Shown: positions 9,659 to 22,700 of the stretch, piece by piece
Layout: each line of letters opens with the position of its first letter
How positions within the stretch are numbered: the first letter of the stretch is position 1
Assembly: GCA_019095985.1 (NCBI GenBank)
Contig: CM032667.1
Coordinates: forward strand, 1,227,626-1,291,625
Reading direction: 5' to 3'
DNA: 64,000 bases
Source: Streblospio benedicti
Lineage: Eukaryota > Annelida > Polychaeta > Spionida > Spionidae
Position numbers and translations under genes: made by a program
Notes under the pieces: generated by a model
What the model saw: only the letters and a program-made list of their open reading frames with translations
Told to the model about the DNA's origin: nothing
Databases searched by the model: none

Positions 9659-12600
9659 ATGGAGATTGTGACGTCGATTCCAAAAGGTAAGCAAATATTT
9701 ATATTAGCAAGTATACAGAGCACATATTAAAGCACGTGTAGGATCTATTGTTAAGCGTGTAGAAAATCCTACATTATTGTAATTTAATGGCTGTTAAAGT
9801 TTCATGTAATGACGAAGGTTACTTTTTTATTGGTGACGGCGTTACTGTGTTTATGTTTTTAACACTGACGAAGGTTACCGTGCATGTCTTTTAATCAATG
9901 ATCATCGTTTGAATACTAGTACATTTTGTATGTAGTATCTTCAGTATGCTTTTTTATTAACTTTATAAAGCCACTAACCTTTAACTTCTAATGATTATAT
10001 TATCTGAGCATTCCAAAGTCACATATACATATCTAAAATTTCTCATTCAGGCGTAAACATTACTGATCTAAATAAAACATGTTGTCGGGCTAAAAACTGT
10101 AGATTTTCAATGTTATAAATTTATGCAAGCATGAGTCCTCTTTGACTACTATAGTACTGATACTGCATAACATCTATGGTATATCTACGTTCTTTTAAAG
10201 AGACATGAACAGGTGAATTTCATGTCATATAAACTTTTTATGCCACATAAATAGTGCTTGCTGAGCCATTTGAATATATACATTTTTATCTATATGCAGC
10301 TTTTCATTTCTTCATAATTAATCAGTTTTCCTATCCCGGTTTATTGAAATGTACCCGAAATGCCACCCCAATGTTTTGTAAACAAAGAGGGAATTTTACA
10401 ACATCCAGCCTTTGATAACTATTGCTTCGACAGTCGAATTTCGCTTACGGCGCACGAGAGTGATAAAAGGCTACTGTCCTGTTATTGGGTACGGAACCTC
10501 CCAATGTCAATCCACCTCGTTATTCTCTGTTTTAATTTATTTATAATTTTCTATCAAAACGCGTGTTTATAATTGTAAGATTGGAAGTTATTAGGTGCAA
10601 CATGTCAAGAAAATAGAAAGATAAAATTATTATGAAATTGTCAGAGGAGGTGTTTGCTGTTCATGTCCCTTTAAATTCTCTGAATTCAATGTAGATTACT
10701 GTACTAGGTCTACGATAAGCGATGTGGTGCGTGTGTGTATTAGTCTATATATGGGGCTGGTTGTGCAAATGGGTGCATAACCCCCATTTCACTACTGAAC
10801 ATTCAGGCGGAATTTCATAAAATCGCTCGAAAAAATGGCAATGTTATTTCAACTTATACACGGCCTATATTAATGATATCCATCACATACAAGTGGTTTA
10901 CATTAAATCTGATGTAGCCCCTTAAGTAAAAAGATATGTCAGTCCATGGCTACATTTATACAAAGTATGTACGCTGCGGACCTGTCAACCCGTCAATCAC
11001 AAACGGCTGATCGGTCGGTCAGTGGAATGGGGGCTTATATAGATGCCCCCTTTTGATGTGTACGTAAACAACAGCAAACTATAGTACACATACGTCAGAC
11101 GTACGGATGCTACGTCTTTTGACAATATACAGTATCGTGGTGAGCCCAAATAAATAAACATTTACGGGTCTTGTCTATACGGTCAGTGTGTTCAAAATAT
11201 AAACTAGATCTATATCTAAACATAGCTTGGTTAAAACTAGTAAAGATAGACCTAGAAAAGAGAAATATAATACCAAAAGATCACTTTGAAAACATTCTTA
11301 CAATAGCAGAAAATAGAGAAGAATGGAGGAAAATTTCTCAATCTTGTAGTCTGCATGAAGGCAGGCAAGCTGCTGGGGAGGTTCATCTCTAAAAGAAGAA
11401 CCTCCTAACATGTGAAGATGATGATGATGATATCTAAACAGAACACTTGCCACAGTAACCGTCCTGTCCGCCAGAAACATTATTTATAACTAATTATCAG
11501 TCCTTGTTCGTGACTAGTACCAGTGTTTTTCATCGTGGAAAATACTAGGAATATGTAGAGTCCAAGTACATTTGCACTCTCACTCGGGCGGAAAACGTTG
11601 TACGTTACAGCGGTTTACTTGCATTACGATGCAGCGTCTTTAAACTACTGAACAGAAATCCGTAAATAGATCCCACATGTAAATAAAAATATGTTGTAAT
11701 GGCCTAAATTATCTACCACCTCTAGATTACTACTGCTTTTATGCCTCCTCCATTTAAATTCATTATGCGAATTCTCCATATTAATTCAATTTTATCAAAA
11801 AAAGTTGATATTCATGGGAGGGGACACAGACTTTTTTATGAATGGAGGTCATGGGACATCAGGTTTTTTTTTCATCACATTAGCATGGGACATGACCTTT
11901 GTTCAGACAAGATTTTCGATATGCACCGGTCCCCCTGCCTGATAAATATTGCACCGTCCCTAACAACGGCCACATCTGTGTACATCTGATCTGTAAGGGA
12001 TGATGTACCTTTTGTCACGCTCCGCAAAAGTGGAACAGTGTTCCACTTAGGGGGAGGGGGGGTTTGGTCAAGTTTTGGATGTTCCACTCTTTTGTGGGTG
12101 TAAAATTTTATATCTCTTGTCTTGATTATGTCACAATCTGATGTTTCCACTTTTGGGGGGAGGGGGGGTCAAGAAAAAAGAGAACACTGTTCCACTTGTG
12201 CGGAGCGTGACATGTATGTGAAATGGAGTGTGCCTGTCCTGAAAACATAACGGTCCCGATTCCATAATGTCATGAGATAATAAATAGCGGTTTATTCATT
12301 TCGTAAATAGAGCAGTGTTCGAACGGTGCAAGTCCACATTGTTCAAATCGTGATGTCTGGTACGATTTCCATTATTCTTTTTAAAGTTGTATTGTGTATG
12401 CATGGTCTATTTCCGTTGTTCACTAGATGAAGCATTGTATGATGTTTCTACAGCCACCATAATCAATGGGAAGTGAGAAAGACGTAGGGATATGGTTTTG
12501 TTTGAAGAGGCCATTGAAGGAAGTGGCATGACTGCCATGAGCATGATGAGGAAAGGAACCCCAAGTATTACTATAATATACATATAGTCTATATTAGTAG

Positions 12601-15600
12601 GATGGCCACAAATATTAATGAACGGTTTTCTGAGTTTTAATGACCCTCCCCCCGGATCATAAGCAATAGAGTGTTTGATCCCCTCCTACTTCAATGATGG
12701 ACAATACTATCTATGATCGCGCCCCTAAGCCACCCCACACCTTAGGTACTTCTAATTATTTTGCTACTTAATGTATGTATGAAATGTAAATACGAGGCCT
12801 AATTGTGTTAGGCTAATGTAACCCCCCATATTCTCATATATCAGGTGAAAAGTGAAAAAAAAATGATGGCCATGAACCCCCAACCCCATGCCCCTAAATG
12901 TAAGTTCACATGTAGACGTGTCCAAGTTATTGGCTGTGCTCAAGTCATTTTCATGCCCACAAAAAAGCATTTATTATTAGAACATCAATCGCATTGTACA
13001 GCCATGCACACAATCCGTGAGTTTATGTATGACGTGAGCTCCCCCGTTATAGAGGTCACCAAATTTCACGTCAGACGTAAAATTCGTGGTTTATGTGAAT
13101 GGCCAGTTTTAGCGATTGGTGATCTACCATTATTTTTAACAAAATAGTGTTCTCTACTATACTCAATTATAAATATAAGTGAGACATGCATGCTACCTGT
13201 ATGTGTTGATTTTGCCAATAAGTTGAGGACTGATATTAAGTTCGGTACAAGTCAATTTACTAGATCAGGAATCATAATTTGACTGTGCGCACAATTCGTG
13301 TTTCAGACTCAGCACAGTCTCTCTTTCGAGAGTTTTGATGTCATGTATCACAAACACATGTTTAGTCTCTTCTAGAGCCAACTCCTGACTTTCAGCGAAA
13401 GGCACTGGAGCACTGAAAGAGTGACTGCAAGGAGTCTTAGAATTTGTGTGCACCGCCGAATTGCACAATTCCTGGTCTAGCAATGCAGTAATATAACATA
13501 TTCTCAAGAAAACCCTTGTTTCGGCTTCCTGTTTATTAAAAATGGTATGAAAACAAACGCATGTGTGCAGTTTTGACTTACACAAATACCCCGCAGATAT
13601 AAACAGCAAATTTGTCGAACGTTTGAACTTCACACGTTTGTTTATCAGGTGCACATTTCTTTATGATTATATACTATCAAAACCATAACTTTGATTCATA
13701 ACTAGCAAAAATAAACCAACTTCAAGCATCAAAATATCATGTAAAAAAAAAGGTGGCATGCATTTGTATGTTTGCATTTATACACGCATGTAGCAATGTT
13801 TTCACCTGGCTGGAGTGTTATTACGTGATTTGTGACGCGTGGGTTTCCTTGAGAATTTTTATTGGTGTGTTCACATGCACTACAGACAACAAAGTTTTTT
13901 ACTTTGTTTTGTTGCTCAAGAGACTTTTGACAACTAAAACATTTGCGATTCTGAATTAAGAAAAAGCACTCAAAATATTGTATCAAAAGCTCTTTCAACG
14001 TTCCCCACAGCTAGCTTGTCAAACAACAATTATTCTGTTGGTACCATCCCACTGTCCTACAGCTGATAATATTATAAATATTTTATAGGGTGTCAAAAGT
14101 AAAGAAATCTGTAGTTCTATGTTACTTAACACATGCATGTAATATCAAACGCAAATCTTTGAGACGTTGGCTAACAAAATAATTGTGTCTAAATTGATGA
14201 AAAATTGTCATCTAATTATAATGATATGTTTCATTTCATATTACAAGTTTGTTTTTTAGATTCACAAGGTCTTAGTAAAGCTGCCAAGAAAAACCTGAAG
14301 AGAAAAGCAAAGAAGAAGGAGGGTTCTGGTGCAAGTGCTGGTGCAAGTGCGGGCGACAGCAGTAATTCAAAAACAAGTTCAGCTTGTGGGTTGGAACCAA
14401 GAGAAATTCTCGAGGGTCTGAAAGTAGAACTCAGCTATGCCAAAGAAAGAAAGGTTTCTAGACTGTTCGATTCTATATGATACATGATGGTCACCAACAA
14501 TAGTTTATTTGTAAATGGTGATGAAACATTTTTCTGAACTATTAAACAGTTATTTTATTAAAAAATCTATTATGCTTATTGCAGACGTATATTAATGTGC
14601 TGACAGCAAGTTCAAAAATGGTAATGAATATAGAAATAAAAATAATTAAATCATAGGAATAAAATGCTATTTTTTGCCATATCTACATCGCAATTTTTAT
14701 CATTTTGATTGGTTTACATAATAGTGAGCACTTACATGAAAATGGCATTTTTTTAGTGTCTGTAAGTCGCGATCAACCAGACTCTGTAATGGCAGCGCTC
14801 ATTTCATAGTCTGGTTCGTTTTGTAGGGTTTGTTGACATAAAACGTGCACAGTTTTACCCAGATTCGGGTAAAATTTCTCATTGGTTGAAAATAGCACGT
14901 GACGTGTGATTGACAGCTTCATGTTGACAACTTACAATGTTCAGACTGCCGATTCAATTCTTTCCGTCTTGATAACGTCTATTGGGTTCCATATCTAGGT
15001 GTTATGAATGATCCCATGACATTTTGATTACAATCTGTTTTATTAGACACATTGTATACACACTTCCAATACACATATATACTAAAATGCCCAAAATTCA
15101 GACCACCAATAAAATATCTCGATTGTTTACAATAATGTTAATGGCTGCATGCTTACGAGAATTATGGAGGGACTAGCGTAAAACGTGCAATGTTCAACGT
15201 AGGACACAGTGCGTTCAACGTGTTCGTTAAAACGTCAACCCTCCAAACAGTAACGTGCACCGCACTCCTCTGAACGTCTTACATGAACTGGCCACCATCT
15301 TGGATTACAAACCAAATGTGTCAACTAGACCAGGCTCTGTATTCAATACAGAGTCTGGTTGAACGAGGCTATGTCTGTAAGAGACTATCAGACATTTTAA
15401 ACAAGCCTAAATTCAGGGTTAGGTACCATGAATAGAACTGCAGTATTTTATTGGCATATACAGGGTGTTGATTAGCCACTCGCCCCTGGCTAGTGTAAAT
15501 TTCTGTTGGCTAGTGTAAATTCAAAGTCACTCGCCACAGTCGGCGAGTATGATTACTTGATTCCAACACTTTAATAAATAAGGATGGCTAGTTTGGATTG

Positions 15601-17944
15601 AACATGGCAAGTGTGAATTGAGAGTAACTCGCCACAGAAGGCGAGTGTTCAACTGAACGAGTCACATTCTATGCATACACATGGCTAGTCACTCAAGCGA
15701 TACAGTGATATGTGTGCGAATCAAAAAAACAACAAAAAAACTGCTCTTCTAATCATGATACCTAATCCACAAATTAGGAAGGTTCTAAATGTCTTGCTGT
15801 GTCTCTCACAGAGACAAAAAGAAAATGCCGTTTTCATGTAAGTGTTTACTATTACGTAAACCAATCAGAATAACAAAAAATTGCATTGTAGATCTGGCAA
15901 AAAGAAGCGTTTCATTCCTATGATTTTTATTTTTATTTTCATTACCATTTTTTAGTTATGATAGAAAATGTTGCTCCATGAACAGCATAGCAGTGACAGC
16001 ACATTAGTTTTTTTAATAGTTTATTTTAAGCTTCACTAGTAATTGCAGTGAAAATTTCTCATTTTCTGCTGCACACAATTTCACGTAGTTTTAACTCAAA
16101 CCAGAGTATGTTTATCCATTTTGCATGTCAACTTCATTGCATAACCAATTGAATAGTTTTATGTGTTAGAAAATAAAAGTTTTATATTTTCACTATGAAA
16201 CAGCGTTTGGTGTCATAATTTAATTGTTTCCTGGCTGACCAAAAACATACCATGATAAAGGGTTTGATAAAAAAAACAACATCAACCCTGAACTTATTAC
16301 TTTATAAATAAGGTTGTTTATTATTTATGTAAAAGAGTTGAATTTTTCTGTATGCAGTAATGATCAGTAATATATCAATTTTTATTTTTTAGGATTTTGA
16401 AGCTTGTTCTCAACTGCGAAAGCAGATCTGGGTCCTGACAGACATTGTTGCTGGTGTTCAGTAAGTTTGCTTTTTAATTTATGGTCATCGGTGGGTTGAG
16501 ACTGAACAATAGCCCATTTCTCACCAATTGCAAATTTTATTCAACTACCATTTTGCCTATGACAGATCTTTTTTTTTTCTAAGACACTTAGTTTGAAAAT
16601 TAATAGAAAGGATTTAACCCTCGCACTTCTACCAATAATGAGCGGTATCGTGCATTTGATGCAAAAACAGCTCTCTTTTTTTAACAACTTTTCATACAGA
16701 AATACTCTTCATGTTGACATCATAATCATGTGTGATAGAGAGCACATTTACTTATGCATGGGACACCCATTTTAGATGGGTAAATTCAATTGCAAAATAG
16801 GTCCATTTCTGTGATTATCCCCTTGGCATACCGCATAACATTCATTATAATATCTGCTCTCTGCGATTGAAAAGAGGATGTTAAATCTTGTTAATGACAG
16901 CCTCAGAAACATGCATTTTTACCACAAGCACGCACTTTGTCTGCTTTGACAAAGGCTAGTGAGAAGCTAGTCTAAATTGCCCTGCTCCGTAATAGTTGTT
17001 AAAAATATGGTTGGTGATAAAGGGTGTAAAGGGTGAATGTGTGTGTCTTTCCACGTTATTAAGACACAAAAATTCTCATCTAGGTGCGGTATTTTAGTGT
17101 GAATCATTCCTAATAATTTTCAGAAAACGTGTCTGAAAGGAAAAAAATCTCATGGACCTAAAACTAGTGGCATATAAAAATGGTGTCAGGACAATAATTT
17201 AGAAATATAAAGAAGTTGCTTCTCAAAATTACATCATGTATCATCCAATATAGTATGGTTGATCTATGATATTCAGCTCTGTAGGATTTCTGTGTATTCT
17301 GTGCATTTCTAATACTACTGTCAATTCTGCTCGCTGAATTATAGTAATGGCTGGATCTGTCAACATTTTGACAAAATTGAGATCTTACATACTGCCTTAT
17401 GTATTAGCAAAATGACTCTAGGGTTCTTGAATTACCATACATTTATTTAGGCAATATAGTGTCTTTTCTTTTCTAGAACAGACATGCCAGAAGAGGAGTT
17501 GAATAAGATTTTGTTAAGCATTCCTGCACTTAATCTAGATACGAAACCACTTGAACCAGAAGTTCCTGCACCGGTCTCTCGACTGTCTGAACCTGAAAAG
17601 AAAATCCGGGCTTTGAAAAAAAAGTTGGAACAAATAGAAAGATTAAAAGCGTTGCAAGATAAAGGTGAAAAAATGCAAGAAAACCAGGTAGAGAATTTTT
17701 ATAGTTTTTCTAAAAGATTGCAATATAATTTCGCTATTCTTTCTATTGTAATTTACTATAAATGTATTTTTCTCTTCCATTAAGTCTTATGTTTATGGTA
17801 TAGTTGAAATGCAACATTTAAGTATTAATCAAATAACAGAAATAACAATATCTTTTTTTCTAGCTCAAGAAAATAAATGCAGAAGTAGAACTATTACAAG
17901 AGCTACAAGATTTGGAATTAGCAATGGCATCAGTGGGGATATAG
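9659..17944 (+). CDS. PYM/eIF2A-tail-like protein (193 aa, 5' exon tentative)
   Basis: Exons: 9659-9686 (tentative), 14260-14453, 16393-16460, 17477-17687 and 17864-17944. Together they give 193 codons plus stop with all phases closing. Exon 2 begins QGLSKAAKKNLKRKAKKK, very like GLSKTAKRNLKRK of human PYM1 (WIBG). The end (EKKIRALKKKLEQIERL then LLQELQDLELA) matches the shared PYM/eIF2A C-terminal helix that binds the small ribosomal subunit. The middle (LKVELSYAKERKDFEACSQLRKQIW) looks UVR-like. PYM's N-terminal Mago-Y14-binding segment is not seen. The proposed first exon (ATGGAGATT to AAAG, then GTAAGC) fits in phase and lies about 30 bp after a TTATAAATAG box, but a missing exon near the N gap is possible. 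Role by family: exon-junction-complex recycling or translation; inferred only. Confidence 0.7.
11165..11440 (+). mobile_element. non-LTR retrotransposon (LINE) 3' end
   Basis: A frame with W-L-K-L-V-K-I-D-L-E, ENREEWRKISQSC and downstream KAGKLLGRFISKRRTS resembles the extreme C-terminus of LINE reverse transcriptases (RTE/CR1-like). It is followed by a GATGATGATGAT tail. Only the last ~90 residues remain, in an intron of the PYM-like gene. Confidence 0.55.
12013..12212. mobile_element. 200-bp MITE with TGTCACGCTCCGC ends
   Basis: The left end reads TGTCACGCTCCGCAAAAGTG and the right end is its near-perfect inverse (CACTTGTGCGGAGCGTGACA). Pairing continues into GGAACAGTGTTC. The core is G-rich. 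No clear target duplication. Confidence 0.75.
13500..13856. mobile_element. MITE with ATTCTCAAGGAAACCC ends, copy 1
   Basis: ATTCTCAAGAAAACCC at 13500-13515 and GGGTTTCCTTGAGAAT at 13841-13856 are inverted. The interior next to one end is similar to the copy at 20620-21066. Confidence 0.65.
14593..16006. mobile_element. 1.4-kb foldback element with ~170-bp TIRs
   Basis: Sequence from TTAATGTGCTGACAG through AATGGTAATGAA and AAATCATAGGAATAAAA to TTACATGAAAATGGCATTTT (to about 14755) recurs inverted from about 15830 to 16006. Inside is a second inverted pair, CAACCAGACTCTGTA (14774) and TACAGAGTCTGGTTG (to 15361), marking a nested insertion. No transposase frame. It lies in an intron of the PYM-like gene. 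Confidence 0.65.
15466..15690. repeat. ACTCGCC/GGCTAGTGT diverged repeat
   Basis: Three or so diverged units contain GGCTAGTGTAAATT and CACTCGCCACAG, with small GGCGAGT/ACTCGCC palindromes. A related stretch occurs at 35719-35790. Confidence 0.45.
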
Positions 17945-18204
17945 ATATATATTTTTAATTAAGCTACTTGACATTTTCTTTGATCAATTTGTATGTAATG
18001 TAAGCTGAAAGCATGTAATACTTGCACACACATGGTAATGGCATATACACGCTCGAGAATACACGAGTACACTACATGTACATAATTATATATGCCGAAT
18101 ACAGTTTTGATGTTTTTTAAATTCTACATTTGATATAATACTTGTATTTTCAAGTTTTTGAAGTAATATATTAAATTTTAATCATGACAATGTATATTTT
18201 TTAT

Positions 18205-18210
18205 AATAAA
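18205..18210 (+). promoter_or_regulatory. poly(A) signal of the PYM-like gene
   Basis: AATAAA about 260 bases after the stop codon, in a T-rich 3' region. A second AATAAATAAA lies near 18328. Confidence 0.5.
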
Positions 18211-18736
18211 GTGTTTAAAATTGTATCAAATGTGTTGTGTAAATGTTGTCAATAATTCTACTTAATGCGTTTAAAGTCTATATCTTTACGTGACTGGCTT
18301 TTTGTGACTGGCTTATGTCTGCCTTCAATAAATAAAAAAGAAAAAAAATAACCAAAAACCACAAATGTACATCTCATGATCTACACGTTCACTGGAGCAG
18401 AATTTTACAATTGAAAGCCCTTTCTGACCCTAAATTGTGTTAAGGGCTTCTAGTAAAGGGAATGCAAGGCAGCAAATACATGTAGGTTTGATTAGTTCTC
18501 TTCACAAAAAACCATGTATTGTCCACACGCGGGTGGGACTGCACTATCTCTGAGCCTACTAGTCTCAAGCTACTAGTACCTGCTCCCAGATCCTACACAG
18601 TTAAACCTGGCAAAGTACGCAGTTTTCATGGTGTATCAAGAGGAGGCACTGCAATTTTTGATGCATAGAGCTGTGAATCTGGAAGAGAAGGGTTTACATG
18701 CTCAGCCTTCCTTTTCTCTGAGGGGAGCTCACAGGG

Positions 18737-18935
18737 CCGGATCCAGCGGGGGCTCTAGCCCCCCCGCCTGCCATGTTAGCCTTAAAGCCCCCACTCCCCT
18801 ACAATTTAGCCCCCCCCCCCCTTTTTTCCCACCAAAATACTTCATTTTCATAGGGTTTTTCATGAAATCCCGTAAGTGAGCACCCCCTTTCCTTATGTTT
18901 TCCTTACGTCCCTTTTCCAAAAACCTGGATCTGCC
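18737..18935 (-). mobile_element. short MITE ending in GGATCTGCC, copy 3
   Basis: Ends GGATCCAG and CTGGATCTGCC; the core 'AAATACTTCATTTTCATAGG' is shared with the other copies. It carries extra C-rich runs. Confidence 0.7.
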
Positions 18936-19090
18936 CCCACGCACGGACAAATCCGCCCCCCCCCCCCCACCCCGCTCTCAAAATTTGAAAATTAGCCCCC
19001 CCGGTCTCAAATAATCGAGAAGGTATGCAACCAAGCTACATTATGCTGCAACACTAGATTAGTTCATCCTGTGCACCATGGATGGATCTT

Positions 19091-19280
19091 CAGTAGAACC
19101 TCCAATTAATTCCACCTCTAGACCACCTCCTAAATAAGACCACTTTTCACGGTCCCAAACCTCCATAAAGCTACTAACAAAGCTAGGAACATCTATATCG
19201 AAACAACCTCTGTATTGAGACCACCTAACACTGGATCCAAAGGTGGTCCTAATTCATATTTGAATTAGAGATTCTACCGT
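19091..19280 (+). mobile_element. pogo/Tigger-like MITE, copy 2
   Basis: Begins CAGTAGAACCTCCAATT, ends AGATTCTACCGTA. The body matches 5376-5552. Confidence 0.6.
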
Positions 19281-19589
19281 ACATGTATTTAGTATTACTA
19301 ACAGCTACTAACAGGATAACCAAAGTGAAGAACCTAATAGCAATGAGAGCAAGGCTAGCTAATTAACATATGTTAATTAAAGTTAGTATATTCCATGAAA
19401 GTAATAGAGTAACACAAGAAAATTATGGCTATATCCTGATAAGAGTAACTTTGTACATATTGTGCAAGACGCATTGTAAATAGAAGTAAGTTCCTAGCAT
19501 TGGCGCCAACGGAACCTAATATAACTCTAGAACTGTTCAAGCATCGAGCTCATTTAAATATATGCAAATGAATGTTTATTTATTGCCGA

Positions 19590-19755
19590 GCCGACCACGT
19601 GGACGCTTGCGGAAGTGATCATTTCGCATGCGTAGTCAAGGTAAAAATATTTAACGGACTTTTGGCGGGGATGCAAAAAAGTTTGCAAAAAAGCTTGAAA
19701 TATCCATTTAGTTAGGATCGATTGTGGATATACGTTAATGAGCGATCCTGCAACA
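19590..19755 (+). promoter_or_regulatory. likely promoter/5' region of the kinase gene
   Basis: The 170 bases before the kinase ATG are more GC- and CpG-rich than the surroundings. They contain a CACGTG E-box near 19593. Transcription start is not determined. Confidence 0.3.
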
Positions 19756-22700
19756 ATGGACGACGGTAAGTACATTGTATTAAGTTGAAGCTAGTCTTAT
19801 AGATATGTACTAAATGTTAAAATATGTGGAGGCTAAAATGGCTGCCTGTCTCCTCTAAGGTGAAGCAACTTCCTGTTTCATATGTGGGCATGTTCTTGTA
19901 AAATAAAATGAGAACAGAACCAGCTTGCATTATTATACTTATCTATTTTCATGCATAAGCAATGCAGTATTCATAGGATATTTAATCCATGTTTATATAC
20001 CGTCTGTCAAGTCGAAAATCCGACTCCTATAATATGTGGACCAAAGTTCAAAACAAAGTTTGGCCTTGCAGACCGGCGAACACCGGTCTGGTAAAAATTC
20101 AAAAAACAATGTGCATTGAAAGTACAACGAATTTTGATTTTTTTGTCTTGAATTTCTGTTCAAATGATTGACAATTAAGTCTACATATTTAAACTGCTAG
20201 CCTAGAAATGACCGTGCATGTTGATGATAATCGGGCTTCCTTTTGTCTGTCTATCCATCCAAGTATAACAATGTTATAAGCAGTTGATAAATTATTGATA
20301 ATAATATACTCAGACATAAACCTATTATACTCTATTTTTCTTTTCTTGTTATAGAAGAAGATGTACCTGTGCCATGTCATCTTATGGAGTTGGACTTGCT
20401 AAAGCATAAAATCAGAAGGCTTGTTGCTAAATTACAAAAGGTGATATTCAGATTCAGATATTTTAGTTGCACAAAAATTAAGTATAAACATTACAATAAC
20501 AGCAAAATAAAATAGATTTGTTAAGCATAGGTTATAATCAGTGCACCTTATAACAGTGTTCGCATTTTGTTTTTCCAGTCTTGCCAAATCATTACACAAT
20601 TTCAAAGTCTTATTCCATTATTCTCAAGGAAACCCCCTTGTCACACGTCACGTGATAACACACTCGCGAGAGGAAAACGTGACCATATAAATGCACGGGA
20701 AAGTGCCTGTTTTTGACGTGATATTTCTGCACTTGAAGTTGCTTTATTTTGTTGGTTGTGAAATAAAATTCATTGCATATGTATCATTACATAACATACT
20801 GAACAGTTTTTAGAGCATTGGCTGCTAATGAATGCTTCTTGGGGCCTTAACATTGACGACGTTAATACAGCAAATATCGGTATTGTGCCAAACAATTACA
20901 ATGCACACGTGAAACGCTGTACGTCAAATGCTAATTTTTCATTGTTAAGAAATACGCTACACGCTCCAGACGTTTTCTTGTTTACGTCAATACTGCACAC
21001 GTGCGTTTGTTGTCACTGCGCAGACCCGTGTAGACAGGAAATGGAAGCGAGAGTTTACTTGAGAATATGTATATTAATTTTCTTTTTCAAAATGTGTTAA
21101 ACACTGCCTTTGTCTCACATTGATATGGGTTTATTCCTAATTTAACATGTTTAATATTTTTGGCTTAATGCTAACATAAGATATTTAATATCTAATATCT
21201 TATGCTTTGAAACGCGGGCAAAGTTGGGCAGTTTATTAAGGTGTGGGTAGTTGTGAACCCTGATCCATAATGAATACAATCAGATATTGCATTGATTTGC
21301 TCTGAATTCAATTGTGATTAAAAAATTTCATTTCTTAAATATTTTAAAACATGTTTCATTTCAAATGTTTAAAATATATGCATGTATTTTTATGATAACC
21401 AGATACTTCCTATCAAATACACAGTTATTTTTTTTTCTTTTTTTTCTTCTTATAGCATGATGTTCATCTTGAAGTGTTTGAACCAGAAGATATTACTTAT
21501 GGTGACATTATTGGTAAAGGAGGAGAGGGTATTGTTAGGAAGTGTTCAGTCACGTATCAAGGGATTGTAGAAATGGAAGCTGCTGTGAAAACTCTTTCAG
21601 ACAACTCCTCAGATGCTGTTAGTTTAACCCTGGATGAAATCGAATTATTATGGTTAGGGCATTTTATTGCTCTCTTTTTTTTGAGTGAATATTCTGTTAC
21701 AATAGGATTGCTCTGAACAATGTTGATTTTACTCTTAATTTATTTTTTACTAACATATGGATTTGTATTGTGAATAATGGTTAATGAATATGTAATATGG
21801 TGTTTATCCTCTTGTATTTTAGAAAAAAGTAGAGCATAATATCAACTTTATTTCCTCTATTGTTACAGTTTGGCACAAGATCACATCTTCGCAACAACTG
21901 TCAAGGTGTATGGTATGGCTGCAGTGCCAGATCCGGAGAATCCGGAGCTCGGCCATTTGGTGATCATTACTGAGGCTGGCCTCATGAACGCCCTACAGCT
22001 GTATCAGGACATGAATGTCCCTCTCAAAATCACTCTAGACCTCTGGAGTCGATTGGCAGCAGCCATGCATCTCATTCACAATAAGAAAATCATTCACCAA
22101 GATCTTAAACCAGAGAACATCCTTATAACGCAGGTACGAGTATATGATTATGATGTATTATTTTGTTGATGTTACTGAATGTTTTGTCTAGTCAAGTTTT
22201 AATGTTTTGAATTGTTGAAATGGTCATTAATTATGACTTGTTATAAACTTTTGTAGTTAAAAGAGGATGCGAATCGTGTTCTGGAGCGCATAGAGTTCCG
22301 GATCATTGATATGGGCATGGCGAGACGAGTGTACACAGAGAAGGTTATTACAGATGACATTTTAGGCACTAATGGCTACCATCCCCCAGAGGTTTTAAAT
22401 GAAGAAGGCTATGATTTCAGAGCTGACATTTTCATGCTGGGAATTACCTTTGCTGTCATGGTGAGTACAACTAATAAATATTTGAGATTACCAGTATTCC
22501 AGATAACCAACCCTTAATGTCTAGTAGGAATTAAGATGGTTGAATGTAATGAAAACAGAACAGTGTTATAATAGAATAGTTTGTAATATTTTGGTTATAA
22601 AATAAGTTGATTGATTTCAATAATAGATTGACAACATTCTTGAGCCTACGTTTCTATTTTAATGTTTGCATTCAATTTTTTCAGCTACACAGTCCGGATT

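Larger units (their letters stand above)
18230..19500. other. intergenic DNA with two MITEs
   Basis: No gene seen. It holds a GGATCTGCC-ended MITE (18737-18935), a poly-C tract near 18958 and a pogo-like MITE (19091-19280). Confidence 0.55.
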
